A DNA stretch of 64,000 nt, taken from Stomorhina lunata. Its lineage: Eukaryota > Arthropoda > Insecta > Diptera > Rhiniidae. A model generated the notes under the pieces. That model saw only the letters and a program-made list of their open reading frames with translations. It was not told where the DNA came from and searched no databases. Positions 47,902 to 59,085 of this stretch are shown here, one piece after another (within the stretch, counting starts at the first letter, position 1; each line of letters begins with the position of its first letter). The stretch lies in contig OW121740.1 of assembly GCA_933228675.1 (NCBI GenBank), forward strand, positions 155,049,273-155,113,272, written 5' to 3'. The position numbers and the translations under genes were made by a program.

Positions 47902-48523
47902 AGGTACGGTCAGACTCATTAAACATTTAAATCAAATATGTTGAGTAAAATATTGTCAAAACAATATAATAAAAAATTTGTGGTCACACTTGCACATTTA
48001 TTTGACGATTTTTATTTGATAAAATACAGAAAAAATACGTTCAAAGTATAAACAAAAAAACAGGTTGTATTTATGGTCACACTGAAGATTAAATATTTTC
48101 CCAAAAAATATTTGATCAAATTTTTTCAAAACAAAATTGTGTATCTGGCAATTTGTTTCTCATATTTGAGTTGTTGTTTCTCAAATTTGATGTTGTTGTT
48201 TCTCAAAATTGATGTTGTTGTTTCTCAAATTTGATGTTGTTGTTTCTGTTTGAATAGTAAACAATACAAATGCTCAGCTGTTATTTGCCCCTGTTTGATG
48301 TTACAAAAATTTTGTAAGATTAAATAATTATTTGATCAAAATTTAATAAAATATTTGCTCTTGCGTGGTCACATTAGGAAAATTTTTATTTGCTGGCAAA
48401 TGATTTTGTTTTGTTCAAATCAACATGTTTCTTGTTTGAACCTCAAAAATATTTTGTGGTCAGACTATGAGGATCAAATATTTGATAATTTCGATTAAAT
48501 GTTTAATCAATGTGACCGTAGCT
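47902..48523 (-). mobile_element. MITE copy 4 (622 bp), TAA target duplication
   Basis: Reverse-orientation copy of the MITE at 1381-4008. It starts AGGTACGGTCAGACTCATTA and ends ATCAATGTGACCGTAGCT, with TAA immediately outside both ends (47899-47901 and 48524-48526). It interrupts one ~550-bp tandem unit, which becomes normal length when it is removed. It has no minisatellite attached. This independent, clean insertion is the best evidence for the 3-bp TAA target and for the exact ends of the family. Confidence 0.85.
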
Positions 48524-49880
48524 TAAGTTATACTCTGTCAATTTCCTCTTCCTTTTTGTCAGTTTCCTCTTTCAAACATTTTTCTTATCTTTAAAATTTA
48601 AAGTTTAAATCAAATCAAATTGCATAAAACTAATCTCTTTACGCATTGCTCTTTTGTTTAATTTTTGCATTTTCTTATTTCAATTGCATTTACAGTTTTC
48701 GCACGCCCAATATTCAGTTTACGCGCAATTTTCACATGGTTCGGTTCTTTAATAGAAATGTCTGAAGAAATTTAAAGTTTTCATATGAAAATAGTAATGG
48801 AATTTCTAAAGTTCTTGCATAAATTTATAAAAAAAAGTGTTAGTTAATATAAATGTGTAAAAATTTTGTTAAAAAGTTTCTTGTAAATATTAGAAAAATG
48901 TTGATAAACTTGATATAGTTTTGAAAAAATGTATGCAATTTTTAAGCCGGTCATTGTTTTTGCTTTGTGGCTCTATTTTTCGTTTTTTGTTGTTGCATTT
49001 GAGCGTAGTTTTAGTGTTTCAGTTTTTTGGTAGTAAATAGCAAAAAATTAAATCAGAGTAAAAGAGCTTAAGTTGATGCATTAGTTTGTGCTTGTAAGTT
49101 ATAATTTGCCAATTTCCTCTTCCTTTTTATCAGTTTCCTCTTCCTAACATTTCCCTTATCTTTAAATCAGAGCAAATTGCAAATAACTAATCTCTTTACG
49201 CATAGCTCTTTTGTTTCAACTTTTGCATTCTCTTATTTCAATTGAATTTACAGTTTTCGCTCTTAAAAAATCAGTTTACGCGCAATTTTTTTACGATTCG
49301 GTTCTTTAACAGAATAATTGGAAGAAATTTAAAGTTTTCATATGAAAATAGTAATGGAAATTCAAAAATTTTTACACAAATTTATATCAAAAGTGTTAAT
49401 CAATATGAGTGTGTAAAAATTTTGTTAAAAAGTTTATTATAAATATTTGAAAAATGTTGATAAAGTTTTGTTAAAAATATGTAAAATTTTGAAGCCGGTC
49501 ATTGTTTTTGCTTTGTCTATATATTTTGTGTTTGTTTTGTTGTTATTGCTTTTGGGCTTAGTTTTAGTGTTTCAATTATTTTGATAATAAAAAGCAAAAA
49601 AATAAAAGCAGAGTAAAAGAGCTCAAATTAAAGCCTTTGGTTGTATTTGTATGCTTTAAAAAAGTTCAAAAATTAAAAAAGTTATTAAAAGTGTTTTTTT
49701 ATAATTTAAAAGTAAATGAAATAAATGTGTCAATATGCGTTTATCAAGAATAGCAAAAAGTGTTCGAAATCTTATAGTATTAAATTCAAATAAACTGAAA
49801 TTTAAGTTTTCATGAGGTGAGTTCATTATTCCCCTTCAAAATCTGTAGTTAACTTTAAATGTATTGTTATTTCATAAATT

Positions 49881-50400
49881 TATTTTTTCAAGATTTCGAT
49901 ATTAGATATATTTTAAAGATATATTTTTACCTAAAATATATATTTTTAAAATTTTTTAAAGCAATGTTCTTATACATAAATTCGAGATTTTTAATATAAA
50001 ATCGATTTTTTTATATAAATTCTATACAGTAGATTTCTAGTTTTTAAATCTGTTATTTTGTACTCCGATTCGGATTTAAAATATTTGAAGCTATAAAAAA
50101 TTGATAAGTTTAAAACTTTAATTATTCAAAAATTATATAAGTTTTTGTTAAACTTAACAAATCCCCTATCCCTCTTTGCTAATAACAGTTCATCACAGAG
50201 TATATTATTTTTAAGCCGCATTATTTTTTTTATATGTTTAATGAATTCGGAGTTATCTGCACTTTAAAGTAAAAAAAAATTATAAAAAATGTTGATTTCA
50301 TTGAAAAATCAAAGCAAAAACCTATTATTTTTATAACATGATCTTATTCCTGTTAATGTCAGTTTTATGTTAACATTAATTTTATTATTTATTAATGTTA
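49881..50400. other. AT-rich unique sequence
   Basis: TA-rich text without tandem structure. A hairpin-prone ATGTTAACATTAAT/ATTAATGTTAATTAAC pair lies at about 50368-50407. No gene. Confidence 0.4.
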
Positions 50401-50830
50401 ATTAACAGTGGCTCACTTTGGGCCACCTGTTGTACAGTAGTAGGGTTTTATTCAACTGTACAAAAAGCTTACAGCCTATTCCACGATATCGAACGTTTTC
50501 AATCGTTCGCATTCTCAACGAAAAACAGCTGATTTGCGTCCCACTAAAAGTTTTCAGTACGACAAGTCGAACGAAAATGAGTGCGAACGATAATGTAAAC
50601 ACTTCAATATAAAATTGCGTCCCACTATGTCATTTATCTGCCAGCTGCACAAAAACAAAATTTGACAATTTTCAAATATCTTACGTTTCAAAACGTAAAG
50701 CCAGAAGAACGATAAGTCGAAAGATAATGAGACGCTTATTCGAACGAAGATGGGTGACTTACTTTCGCTTGCATAATCTTTCGTTCGACATCGTCAACAG
50801 GTCAACTTGAAAGTTATTAAAATAAATTGT
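50401..50830. other. GC-richer island with repeated CGAACGA-type motifs
   Basis: About 400 bases of distinctly higher G+C. TCGAACG or its complement CGTTCG(A) recurs at about 50490, 50504, 50567, 50582, 50740 and 50783, with related AACGATAA and GTCGAAAGATAATGAG. GCGTCCCACTA is directly repeated (~50536 and ~50617). Overlapping 66- and 64-codon frames on opposite strands (50402-50602 and 50418-50612) have no domain. It may be a decayed transposon or a cluster of binding sites. Confidence 0.4.
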
Positions 50831-50999
50831 TGTTTACTTGCATGAATGGCCTATAAATATTTGAAAACTGTTATAGTCAAAGGACAATTATGTTTTAGAA
50901 TTCCATGTGCTCGATCTTGTGAGCATATTCTTTCTATCGAAATTTCGGACGACCTCTTGTTACATTAGGGGGGCCGTTTTAATTCTAATTTAAGCTTTT

Positions 51000-51528
51000 T
51001 AAACCCTTCACCACCATAGGTGGAAAGGGTATTATAAGTTTGTGCTGATGTATGTAACACATAGAAATATTTATCTTAGACCCACCTTTTAGTATACCAA
51101 TAGGCTTTGAATCACTTTCTGAGTCGATTTAACGATGTCCGTCCGTCCGTCCGTCTGGCTGGACCCCCATGTAAACCTTGTAATCAAACTACAGGCCGCA
51201 ATTCTAAAGATAGTTTGATGAAATTTGGCACCGCTCGTAAATCTGAAGATAATGAGAATTTTGAGTTTATTTTTGCATTATGTATGCAAAAATAAAAACT
51301 GGAATCAACTTGCTTAATTTCGAGAAAATCGCTCCACATTTAACCCTAGCTGTCATATAAGTCCAAATGACGGAAACAGCTTAAATATATAAGTTTTGAC
51401 AAAATGTTTGTATGATGGCCAAATTTAGCAAATATTTGTCTTTTTACACGAAAAAGAACACCCTTCACCTTAGTGGTGAAGGGTATCATATGCTCGGGCT
51501 TGACCGACTATAGCACTTTCTTACTTGT
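51000..51528 (+). mobile_element. INE-1/DINE-1-like element, copy 3 (internally deleted)
   Basis: It starts AAACCCTTCACCACCATAGG and has the GTCCGTCCGTCCGTC tract. After a deletion of roughly 270 bases relative to copies 1 and 2, near 51230, it continues to GTGGTGAAGGGTATCATATG, the GGGCTTGACCGAC hairpin and TTCTTACTTGTT. The 62-codon frame at 51107-51295 lies inside it and is incidental. Confidence 0.8.
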
Positions 51529-52149
51529 TCATAGTAATTGTTTTTTCTATATATTTATTGTGCTTATACGAGAACTCGCGGCACATGTTAGCTTAACACA
51601 TTAACGGGTGTTAACGTAGTTCCCTGGGTGATACCACGAGTAGGTCAGTGTCCACAATAGAGATGAAGGATGAATCATGATAAGTCTGGGCTAACCAAAT
51701 TAAGACCAATGGGAACCCTTGCCTGGTATCTAAACAACATTTTTATAATGCCCTTTTCACTTATGACGGAAATTGTATAAATATCTACTGACTTTAAATA
51801 GGCCATTCAATATTCATGAACTTAAAAAGGATTTAAATATTTTTCATATTTACTTGTATATGTTCAATGTCAATATTAACTTTAAGAGCTCTTAAACCAA
51901 CCGTATCAGCGATATTTTGTTTTAAAACCAATAAGTTGCAGAATAAAAAAAATTAATGAATACGATAGTTGATAAAACGAACAAAAAAATTTTGAAAATA
52001 ACAAGGTTAACCCACACAGACAGAATTTCACAAAAAAACATATTAATGGTGAGAATTTGAGAATGTTAACTTTCATTGTTGCACAGTGGAAATAATTTCG
52101 TTCAAGTCCGAAAAATTAATTCTAATGTTATATCAAATTTTCAATTTTT
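51529..52149. other. Unique spacer
   Basis: Non-repetitive. A slightly GC-richer stretch at 51570-51730 has no open frame of note. Confidence 0.45.
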
Positions 52150-53775
52150 TTTTAACTTTCTTAAGTTTTTTTTAATAAATTTTTAAATATTTCTATTTTG
52201 AGAAGTAAAAAATTTTAATTTTATAGGAAAATTTTTAAAATTTACTTATTTAATTAGACAAATGTTCTAAATTTTCTTATTTTTAAAGTATTTGAAAATT
52301 TTCTTATTTTTTTTGGAAAAATTTAGTAAATTTTTTTATTTTTATAGGAAAATTTTCAAAATTTTGTTATTTTTATGGAAATATTTTGGTATTTAAAAAA
52401 ATTTTTTTCTTATTTTTATTAGAAAATTTTAAAATTTTTTCATTTTTATAGAAAAAATTAAAAAATTTCCTATTTGTATAGTAAAATTTTAAAAATTCTT
52501 AGTTTTATAAGAAAGTTTTTTACAACTTTCTTATTTTTATAAGAAAATTTTAAAAACTTTATTACTTTAATAAAAAAATTTTCAAAATTTTGTTATTTTC
52601 ATAAGAAAATTTTGAAAAATTTTCTTATTTTTATTAGAAAATTTTCAAAATGTTCTTAATTGTATAAGAAAATTTTCAAAATTTTCTTCTTCTTATAAGA
52701 AAATTTTCTTATTTTTATTAAAAAGTTTTTAAAATTTTCTTATTGTTATAAGAAACTGTTCATAATTTTTTTAGTTTTATAAGAAAATTTTCTTATTTTT
52801 ATAACAAAAGTTTCAAAATTTTCTTATTTTTTTAAGAAAATGTTCGTAATTTTTTTAGTTTTATATGAAAATTTACGAATTTTTATAAAAAAAATTTCAA
52901 AACTTTCCAATTTTTATAACAAAATTTCAAAATTTTATTGTTTTAATAAAAATTTCTTCAAAATGTTGGTATTTTTATAAAAAAAATTTGAAAAATTTTC
53001 TTATTTTTATAAGAAAATTTTTTAAATTTTCTTATTTTTGTAATGAAAATTTCTTCTTTTTATAAAAAAATGTTCAACATTTCTTAATTTTATAAAAAAA
53101 ATTTTAAAATATTCTTATTTTTAAAAGAATATGTTTCTTAAATTTATAAGAAAAATTTCAAAATTTTCTTATTTTTATAAGAAAATGTTTATAATATTTT
53201 AGTTTTATAAGAAAATTTTTTTTATTTTTATAAGAAAATTTTCAAAATTTTCTTATTTTTATAAGAAAATTTTCAAAACTTCCTAATTTTTATTAAAAAT
53301 TTTCAAAATTTTTTTATTGTTATAAGAAAATTTTCAAAATTTTCTTATTTTTATATTTATTTATATTTTTCAAAATTATCTTATTTTTATAAGAAAATAT
53401 TCAAAATTTTCTTATTTTTATAAGAAAATTTTCTTATTTTTATAAGAAAATTTTCAAAATTTTCTTATTTTTAAAAGAAAATTTTCTTATTTTTTATAAG
53501 AAAATTTTCAAATTTTTTTTTATTTTTATAAGAAAATTTTCAAAATTTTAGTATTTTTATAGAAAAATTTTTTATATTTAGAGGAACAGTTTTAACATTT
53601 TTTTCATTTTTAATGGAACATTATGAGGATTTTCTTATTATTATAATAAAATTTTCAAAAACTGTATAATTTTTTTTTTTCATTTTATTCTATTTTGTTT
53701 TAGTTTTATAGAAAAATTTATGGAAAATTTTTGTTTTCATAGTAAAATTTCCATATCCTTCTTTAATTTAAATTC
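52150..53775. repeat. AT satellite array 8, ~29-31-bp unit
   Basis: Imperfect units of TTTTCTTATTTTTATAAGAAAATTTTCAAAA. CTTATTTTTATAAG is itself an inverted pair, so each unit can fold. No orientation switch is obvious because the unit is nearly self-complementary. Confidence 0.9.
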
Positions 53776-55539
53776 ACAACTTTAAAATTTGTCTTATTTT
53801 TAGGCAAGCTTAAAAAATGAAGAAATGAATGGAAAAATTTGCTACCCTAATGTTCTGTTCATACAACGTCTGGCTTTTGAGAATTTTTGTCATTCATTTG
53901 TTTTTCTTTGTTGAGCTGACTGGTCTGCATGACATGTGTCCTTTATTACCTTGACGTCAATACAGCTGATGCTATTATATAAAACTACATTTTAAAACGG
54001 ACAGATCTTAAAGCAGGAAAATATTTGTTAAGGGAAATTTTAAAGATCACTAGGAAAAATGTCTTTTTTGATAAAAACTGAAAGGCGTTTATAAAACTAT
54101 AGAAGAGTTTTAAAAACGTAGCGAAATCATTAATCATTCATTAATTATATCATTTCTAAACTTTTGAAATTGCATACAAATATTCTGCCTTTATCTTAAT
54201 TTTCCGCAGTGTATCATCTGTAGGTCGCTTGTGCTATGTCTGTTTTTTTAACCCGTCTTTTTGTTTCCGCTCTATTTTTGTTTTTGTTGCCACTTCTGTT
54301 GAAGTGTTCATATGTTGACCATTGTTGACTGTTGCCGTATTTCTATGTTTGTGTGTGTGTGCGTGTTTTCTACGTTCTCCTTCTTTATGTCTACCCTTTC
54401 AAATTCGGCGAGGCTTTTACCAGATGATGGCATTCCATGGTCATAGTAACATTTTGCATTATCAACATAAAAAACTTTTCTCCTGCATCTCTACATTGGC
54501 ATGGTTACTTTATTGTACATTTTCCCGACTCATACAAAAGTGTTGCTCTTACTACCGGATGTTGGCAGTGGTTGCCAAATTAGAGATGGTTCACTGTACG
54601 TTTGTGTGTGTGTGTTTATGTGTGTGATTGTGTTTTCATCAGACATAAGTGTGAGTGTCGATTGTGGGTGTTGGATTCGTGGTTTTCGTGGCTTTATGTC
54701 TGTAATATCGGTCATTGGGGTTATTTTCTTTTCCTTTTAATGCGAAAATATTATTTAATATTTTTCTTTTCCTTTTTAAGCGAAAATATTATTTAATATT
54801 AAAACTTGCTGAAATTTTCTTAATATTCTTCGTCATTATTTGTTATTCTTAAATTGGCTGTTGGGATTTTTCTACGTTTCTTTTTTATCATCCCGGTATT
54901 GCAGCTTAAGTTATTATTCGCTTTTTGTTTTATTTTGCTTTCGGTGATTTTTATTCATTTTATGTGATTTTCATACAAACATTTTCCTTATTATCTGTAT
55001 CAGCCATTATAATCAGCTTTTCGTGTGACACACTTACAAATACCTAGCACAGTGGGTTACTGAGGGAAAAAAGTTTTCGATTTAAAAATAATGCAAAGGA
55101 AAGTAAAATATAAATGAATTTGTCTCAACACTCAACCTATCAGATAAACTATCAGTAATTTCTGCAAACCTCTTTATTATTTTCTGAATATTTTGTTAAT
55201 ATTTTCAAAGTAGCCCACTGTGAGTTCCTGTGTTCAGAAAACAATTAAAATAGATTAAGTATCTACAAGTGTTTAATGTAATTAAGTAGAAATTCCATTT
55301 TGATTTACTGTCATGGAAATAAATAATTGGCGAAAATTCAACATCAATTACACTTGACCTTCATTACTTCAGATTGAGTGATGAGCACAATTCAATATTA
55401 AAGCGCCAAATGTTGCAAATTTTAAATATCTCTACAAGTAAACTTTCAAAAAGTAATGAAGAAAACAGAAATGTATTGTTGTGTATGGGCAGGTGGCGAA
55501 TGTGAAAGATTTAAAATGTTTTAAGTTAAATTTTTGAAT
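53776..55539. other. Unique intron-like sequence
   Basis: It includes TGTGTGTGTG patches at about 54349-54362 and 54602-54615, a direct repeat of a ~40-base piece (TTTTCCTTTTAATGCGAAAA and TTTTCCTTTTTAAGCGAAAA, 54730-54800), and otherwise unremarkable sequence. Overlapping frames at 54322-54796 on both strands derive in part from the TG repeats and have no domain. Confidence 0.5.
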
Positions 55540-56504
55540 TTTATGGAAAATTTAAAGAAATTTTTTTATATTTTCTAAAGAATCAATTTTAGAATTTTAC
55601 TATATTGAAAGTTTTGGACATTTTACTATTTTTCCATTACAAAAATTCTAAAAAAGTTTTGGTTATTTCATAAGAAAATTTTTGAAATTTTTGCTATTTT
55701 ATAGGAACATTTTTGTTATTTTATAGAAAAATTTTCAAAATTTCTTATTTTATAGAAAAAATTTAAAAATTTTTAAATCTTTCTTGTTTCAAAGTAAATA
55801 AAAATTTCCTAATTTTGTAGAAAATTTTCAAAACTTCAAATTTTTTGTTATATATTTTTTTATTAAAAAAAAGTTTTTTTAGATAGTTTTTTATTACTTT
55901 TAAGGTAATATTAAAAAATTTTCTTATTTTTATACAAAATTTTTATGAGCATTTTTTTTATATTTATTAAGAAATTTAATTTTTTCTATAGAAAAATGTT
56001 CTTATTTTCATAAAAAAAAATTATTCTTCTTATAGAAAAATTTTGCTAGTTTTTTTTTATACTTTTTTTTGTTTAAAAAAAAAAAAACTTATTTTTATAG
56101 AAAAATAATAGGAAACTTTTCAAATTCCTGAAATAAACTTATTTTTACAGAGAAATTTCCTAATTTTTACAAAAAAAAAATTTAATTTTTTTTTTTCAAA
56201 AATTGTTCTTTTTTTCAGAAAAATTTTCTTATTTTTTAAATTTAACAAAAAAATGTTCCTGTTTTTATAGAAACGTTTTCTTATTTTAATAGACAATTTT
56301 CTTTTATTTTTATAGAAGAATTTTTTATTTTTTACAAAAATTTTCATATTTTTATAAAAAAAATGTTCCGATTTTTATAGAATTTTTTTTGATAGAAAAA
56401 TTTCCTTATTCTTATAGAAAAACATCTTTGTTTTTTTATAACTTTTTTTATAGAAAAATATTCTTTAATTTTATAGAAAAGTTCCTTTTTTATCGAAAAA
56501 TGTT
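55540..56504. repeat. AT satellite array 9, diverged left part
   Basis: Loosely periodic TTTTCTTATTTTTATAGAAAAA-type units, strongly diverged, grading into the uniform 22-bp array. The 75-codon minus-strand frame at 56120-56347 is a K/F/N-rich translated repeat. Confidence 0.85.
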
Positions 56505-57670
56505 CTTATTTTTCTAGAAAAATTTTCTTATTTTTCTAGAAAAATTTTCTTATTTTTCTAGAAAATTTTCTTATTTTACTAGAAAAATTTTCTTATTTTT
56601 CTAGAAAAATTTTCTTATTTTTCTAGAAAAATTTTCTTATTTTTCTAGAAAAATTTTCTTATTTTTCTAGAAAAATTTTCTTATTTTTCTAGAAAAATTT
56701 TCTTATTTTTCTAGAAAAATTTTCTTATTTTTCTAGAAAAATTTTCTTATTTTTCTAGAAAAATTTTCTTATTTTTCTAGAAAAATTTTCTTATTTTTCT
56801 AGAAAAATTTTCTTATTTTTCTAGAAAAATTTTCTTATTTTTCTAGAAAAAATTTTCTTATTTTTCTAGAAAAATTTTCTTATTTTTCTAGAAAAAATTT
56901 TCTTATTTTTCTAGAAAAATTTTCTTATTTTTCTAGAAAATTTTCTTATTTTTCTAGAAAAATTTTCTTATTTTTCTAGAAAAATTTTCTTATTTTTCTA
57001 GAAAAATTTTCTTATTTTTCTAGAAAAATTTTCTTATTTTTCTAGAAAAATTTTCTTATTTTTCTAGAAAAATTTTCTTATTTTTCTAGAAAAATTTTCT
57101 TATTTTTCTAGAAAAATTTTCTTATTTTTCTAGAAAAATTTTCTTATTTTTCTAGAAAAATTTTCTTATTTTTCTAGAAAAATTTTCTTATTTTTCTAGA
57201 AAAATTTTCTTATTTTTCTAGAAAAATTTTCTTATTTTTCTAGAAAAATTTTCTTATTTTTCTAGAAAAATTTTCTTATTTTTCTAGAAAAATTTTCTTA
57301 TTTCTCTAGTAAAATTTTCTTATTTTTCTAGAAAAATTTTCTCATTTTGCTAGAAAAATTTTCTTATTTTTCTATTAAAATTTTCTTATTTTTCTAGGAA
57401 AATTTTCTTATTTTTCTAGGAAAATTTTCTTATTTTTCTAGAAAAATTTTCTTATTTTTCTAGAAAAATTTTCTTATTTTTCTAGAAAAATTTTCTTATT
57501 TTTCTATTAAAATTTTCTTATTTTTCTAGGAAACTTTTATTATTTTTCTAGAAAAAATTTCTTATTTTTCTAGAAAAAATTTCTTATTTTTCTAGAAAAA
57601 ATTTCTTATTTTTAAAGAAAAAATTTCTTACTTTTAGAGAAAAAATTTCTTATTTTTCTAGAAAAATTTT
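56505..57670. repeat. 22-bp minisatellite with an XbaI site in each unit
   Basis: About 50 copies of TTTTCTAGAAAAATTTTCTTAT, almost invariant from 56505 to ~57300, then with scattered changes (CTAGGA, CTATTA). Most units contain TCTAGA. Two or three units gain or lose one A in the A-tract. The uniformity implies very recent amplification or strong homogenisation. Confidence 0.96.
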
Positions 57671-57965
57671 CTAATTTTTATAGAAAAATTTTTATTTTTG
57701 TTATAGAAAAATTTTCGTCTTTTTTTATAGAAAAATATTCTTACTTTAAAAAAAAAATGCTAAAATAGTTTATTTTTTTAATAGAAAAATTGTCTTAGTT
57801 TTGTAAAAAAAAATTTTAAATTTTCATAGAAAAATTTTTAAGTTTTTATAAAATATATTTTAAAAGATTTTTTTTCAATTTTTATACAAAAATTTTCTTA
57901 TTTTTATAGAAAAATTTTCTTTTATTTTACAAATATTTTCTTATATTAATACAAAAGTTTAATTA
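57671..57965. repeat. AT satellite array 9, diverged right edge
   Basis: Units drift back to the TATAGAAAAATTTTCTTATTTT form and become irregular before giving way to the TGACTC array. Confidence 0.8.
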
Positions 57966-59085
57966 TTTTTAATACTTAATCTTATTTTAGGATGACTCTG
58001 AGTTTTAGGATAACTCTGCAGTTTTAGAATGACTTAGAAGTTTTAGAACAAATAAGCAGTTAAAGGATGATTCAGCACTTTTAGGATGACTCTGAAGTTT
58101 TTTGATGACTCATAAGTTTTAGGATGACTCAGTTTGTCTAAGATAGCTCTGAGGTTTAAGGATGACTCAGAAGTTTAAGGACGAATATGCATTTTAAGGA
58201 TGACTAGCCGTTTTAGATAGACTCTAAAGTTTAAGGATGACTCTAAAGTTTTGACTCTGCAGTTTTTTTCTTATATTAATACAAACGTTTCGCTATCTTT
58301 ATCACTAAATCATGTGACTCTGCATTTTTGAGATGACTGTGCAGTTTGAGGATCACTTAACAGTTTAAGGATGACTCAGTAATTTTAGGACTAATAAGCG
58401 TTGTAAGGATGTCGCAGCAGTTTTAGGATGACTCTGAAGTTTTAGGATGACTTAGAAGTTTTAGGATGAATAACAGTTAGCAGTTTTAGGACGACTGTGA
58501 AATTTGAGAATGACTCAGAAGTTTTGAGATGAGTAAGCAATTTTAGGATAATTCTGAAGTTAGAGGATGACTCTGAAGTTTTAGGATGAGTCTGGAGTTT
58601 TTTCTGATACTAATACAAAAGTTTTATTACCTTTATCACTAAATCTTGTGACTCTGCATTTTTGGGATGACTGTGTAGTTTGAATATGACTAAGCAGTTT
58701 TAGGATGACTCAGTAGTTGTCGGATGAATAAGCCGTTTAAGGATGACTCAGCAGTTTTAAGATGACTCTGAATTTTAGGATGACTTCCGTTTAAGATGAC
58801 TCAACACTTTAAAATAACTCAACAGTTTAGGATGACTCAGCAGTTTAAGGATGACTCAGAGGTTTAAGAATGTCTCTGCAGTATAGGATGACTCAACACT
58901 TTAGAATAACTAAACATTTAAGGATGCTGAGTCATTTTTGTTTTAGTATGACTCAGAAGTTTTAGAATGTATCTGCAATTTTGGATGACCTAACGCTTTA
59001 GTATTACCCAACACTTTAGAATGAATCAGCTGCTTTAAGAGGACATAGCATATTTAGTATCACTTAAATGCTGAAAAATCTTTTC
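57966..59085. repeat. Degenerate ~19-20-bp tandem array rich in TGACTCA
   Basis: Units of the form TTTTAGGATGACTCAGAAG and variants (TGACTCTGAAG, TGACTCAGCAG, AATAAGCAG). I read eleven exact TGACTCA heptamers, all on the plus strand, between about 58105 and 58896. A larger repeat with a ~345-base offset is also present: AATACAAA-GTTT, CTTTATCACTAAATC, GTGACTCTGCATTTT near 58278 and 58617. No long frame is open. Confidence 0.85.

Larger units (their letters stand above)
45060..49640 (+). repeat. Six ~530-560-bp tandem units
   Basis: Each unit carries a pyrimidine-rich TTTCCTCTTCCTCTTTATCAG, CTAATCTCTTTACGCATTGC, TTATTGCAATTGCATTTACAG, CAGTTTACGCGCAATTTTCA, then ACGGTTCGGTTCTTTAATAG, GCCGGTCATTGTTTTTGC and GAGCATAGTTTTAGTGTTTC. 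The GGTTCGG anchors are at about 45279, 46481, 47023, 47554, 48738 and 49295. Two longer gaps are explained by a ~0.65-kb insertion at about 45605-46250 and by MITE copy 4. Several 60-84-codon frames within units (46266, 47357, 49242) share the same translated repeat and are not genes: the frames break at different points in each copy. Confidence 0.88.
41880..49880. repeat. Large imperfect palindrome (~8 kb) centred near 44.29 kb
   Basis: Left-arm landmarks recur on the right in reverse order and opposite strand. ACATTTAAAGTT near 41920 pairs with AACTTTAAATGTATTGT near 49850. AATTTGAATTTAATACCAG near 41993 pairs with TATTAAATTCAAATAAACTG near 49780. Two ~0.5-kb units (42.2-43.2 kb) pair with the inverted units at 45.1-49.6 kb. 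The AT array at 43.60-44.29 kb pairs with its complement at 44.29-45.02 kb. The right arm is longer because of extra unit copies and insertions. Confidence 0.7.

Noticed and set aside
50401..50830. Bacterial or viral insertion explaining the GC-richer island
   Set aside because: No coding frame, no viral motif, and still within the range of fly unique DNA.
54322..54796. Overlapping frames of 61-101 codons on both strands
   Set aside because: Partly (TG)n translation giving CVCVC strings; mutually overlapping, with no domain or splice context.
12770..57965. CRISPR-like regular arrays
   Set aside because: The 22-31-bp repeats are contiguous with no unique spacers, no cas genes, and the DNA is evidently from a fly.
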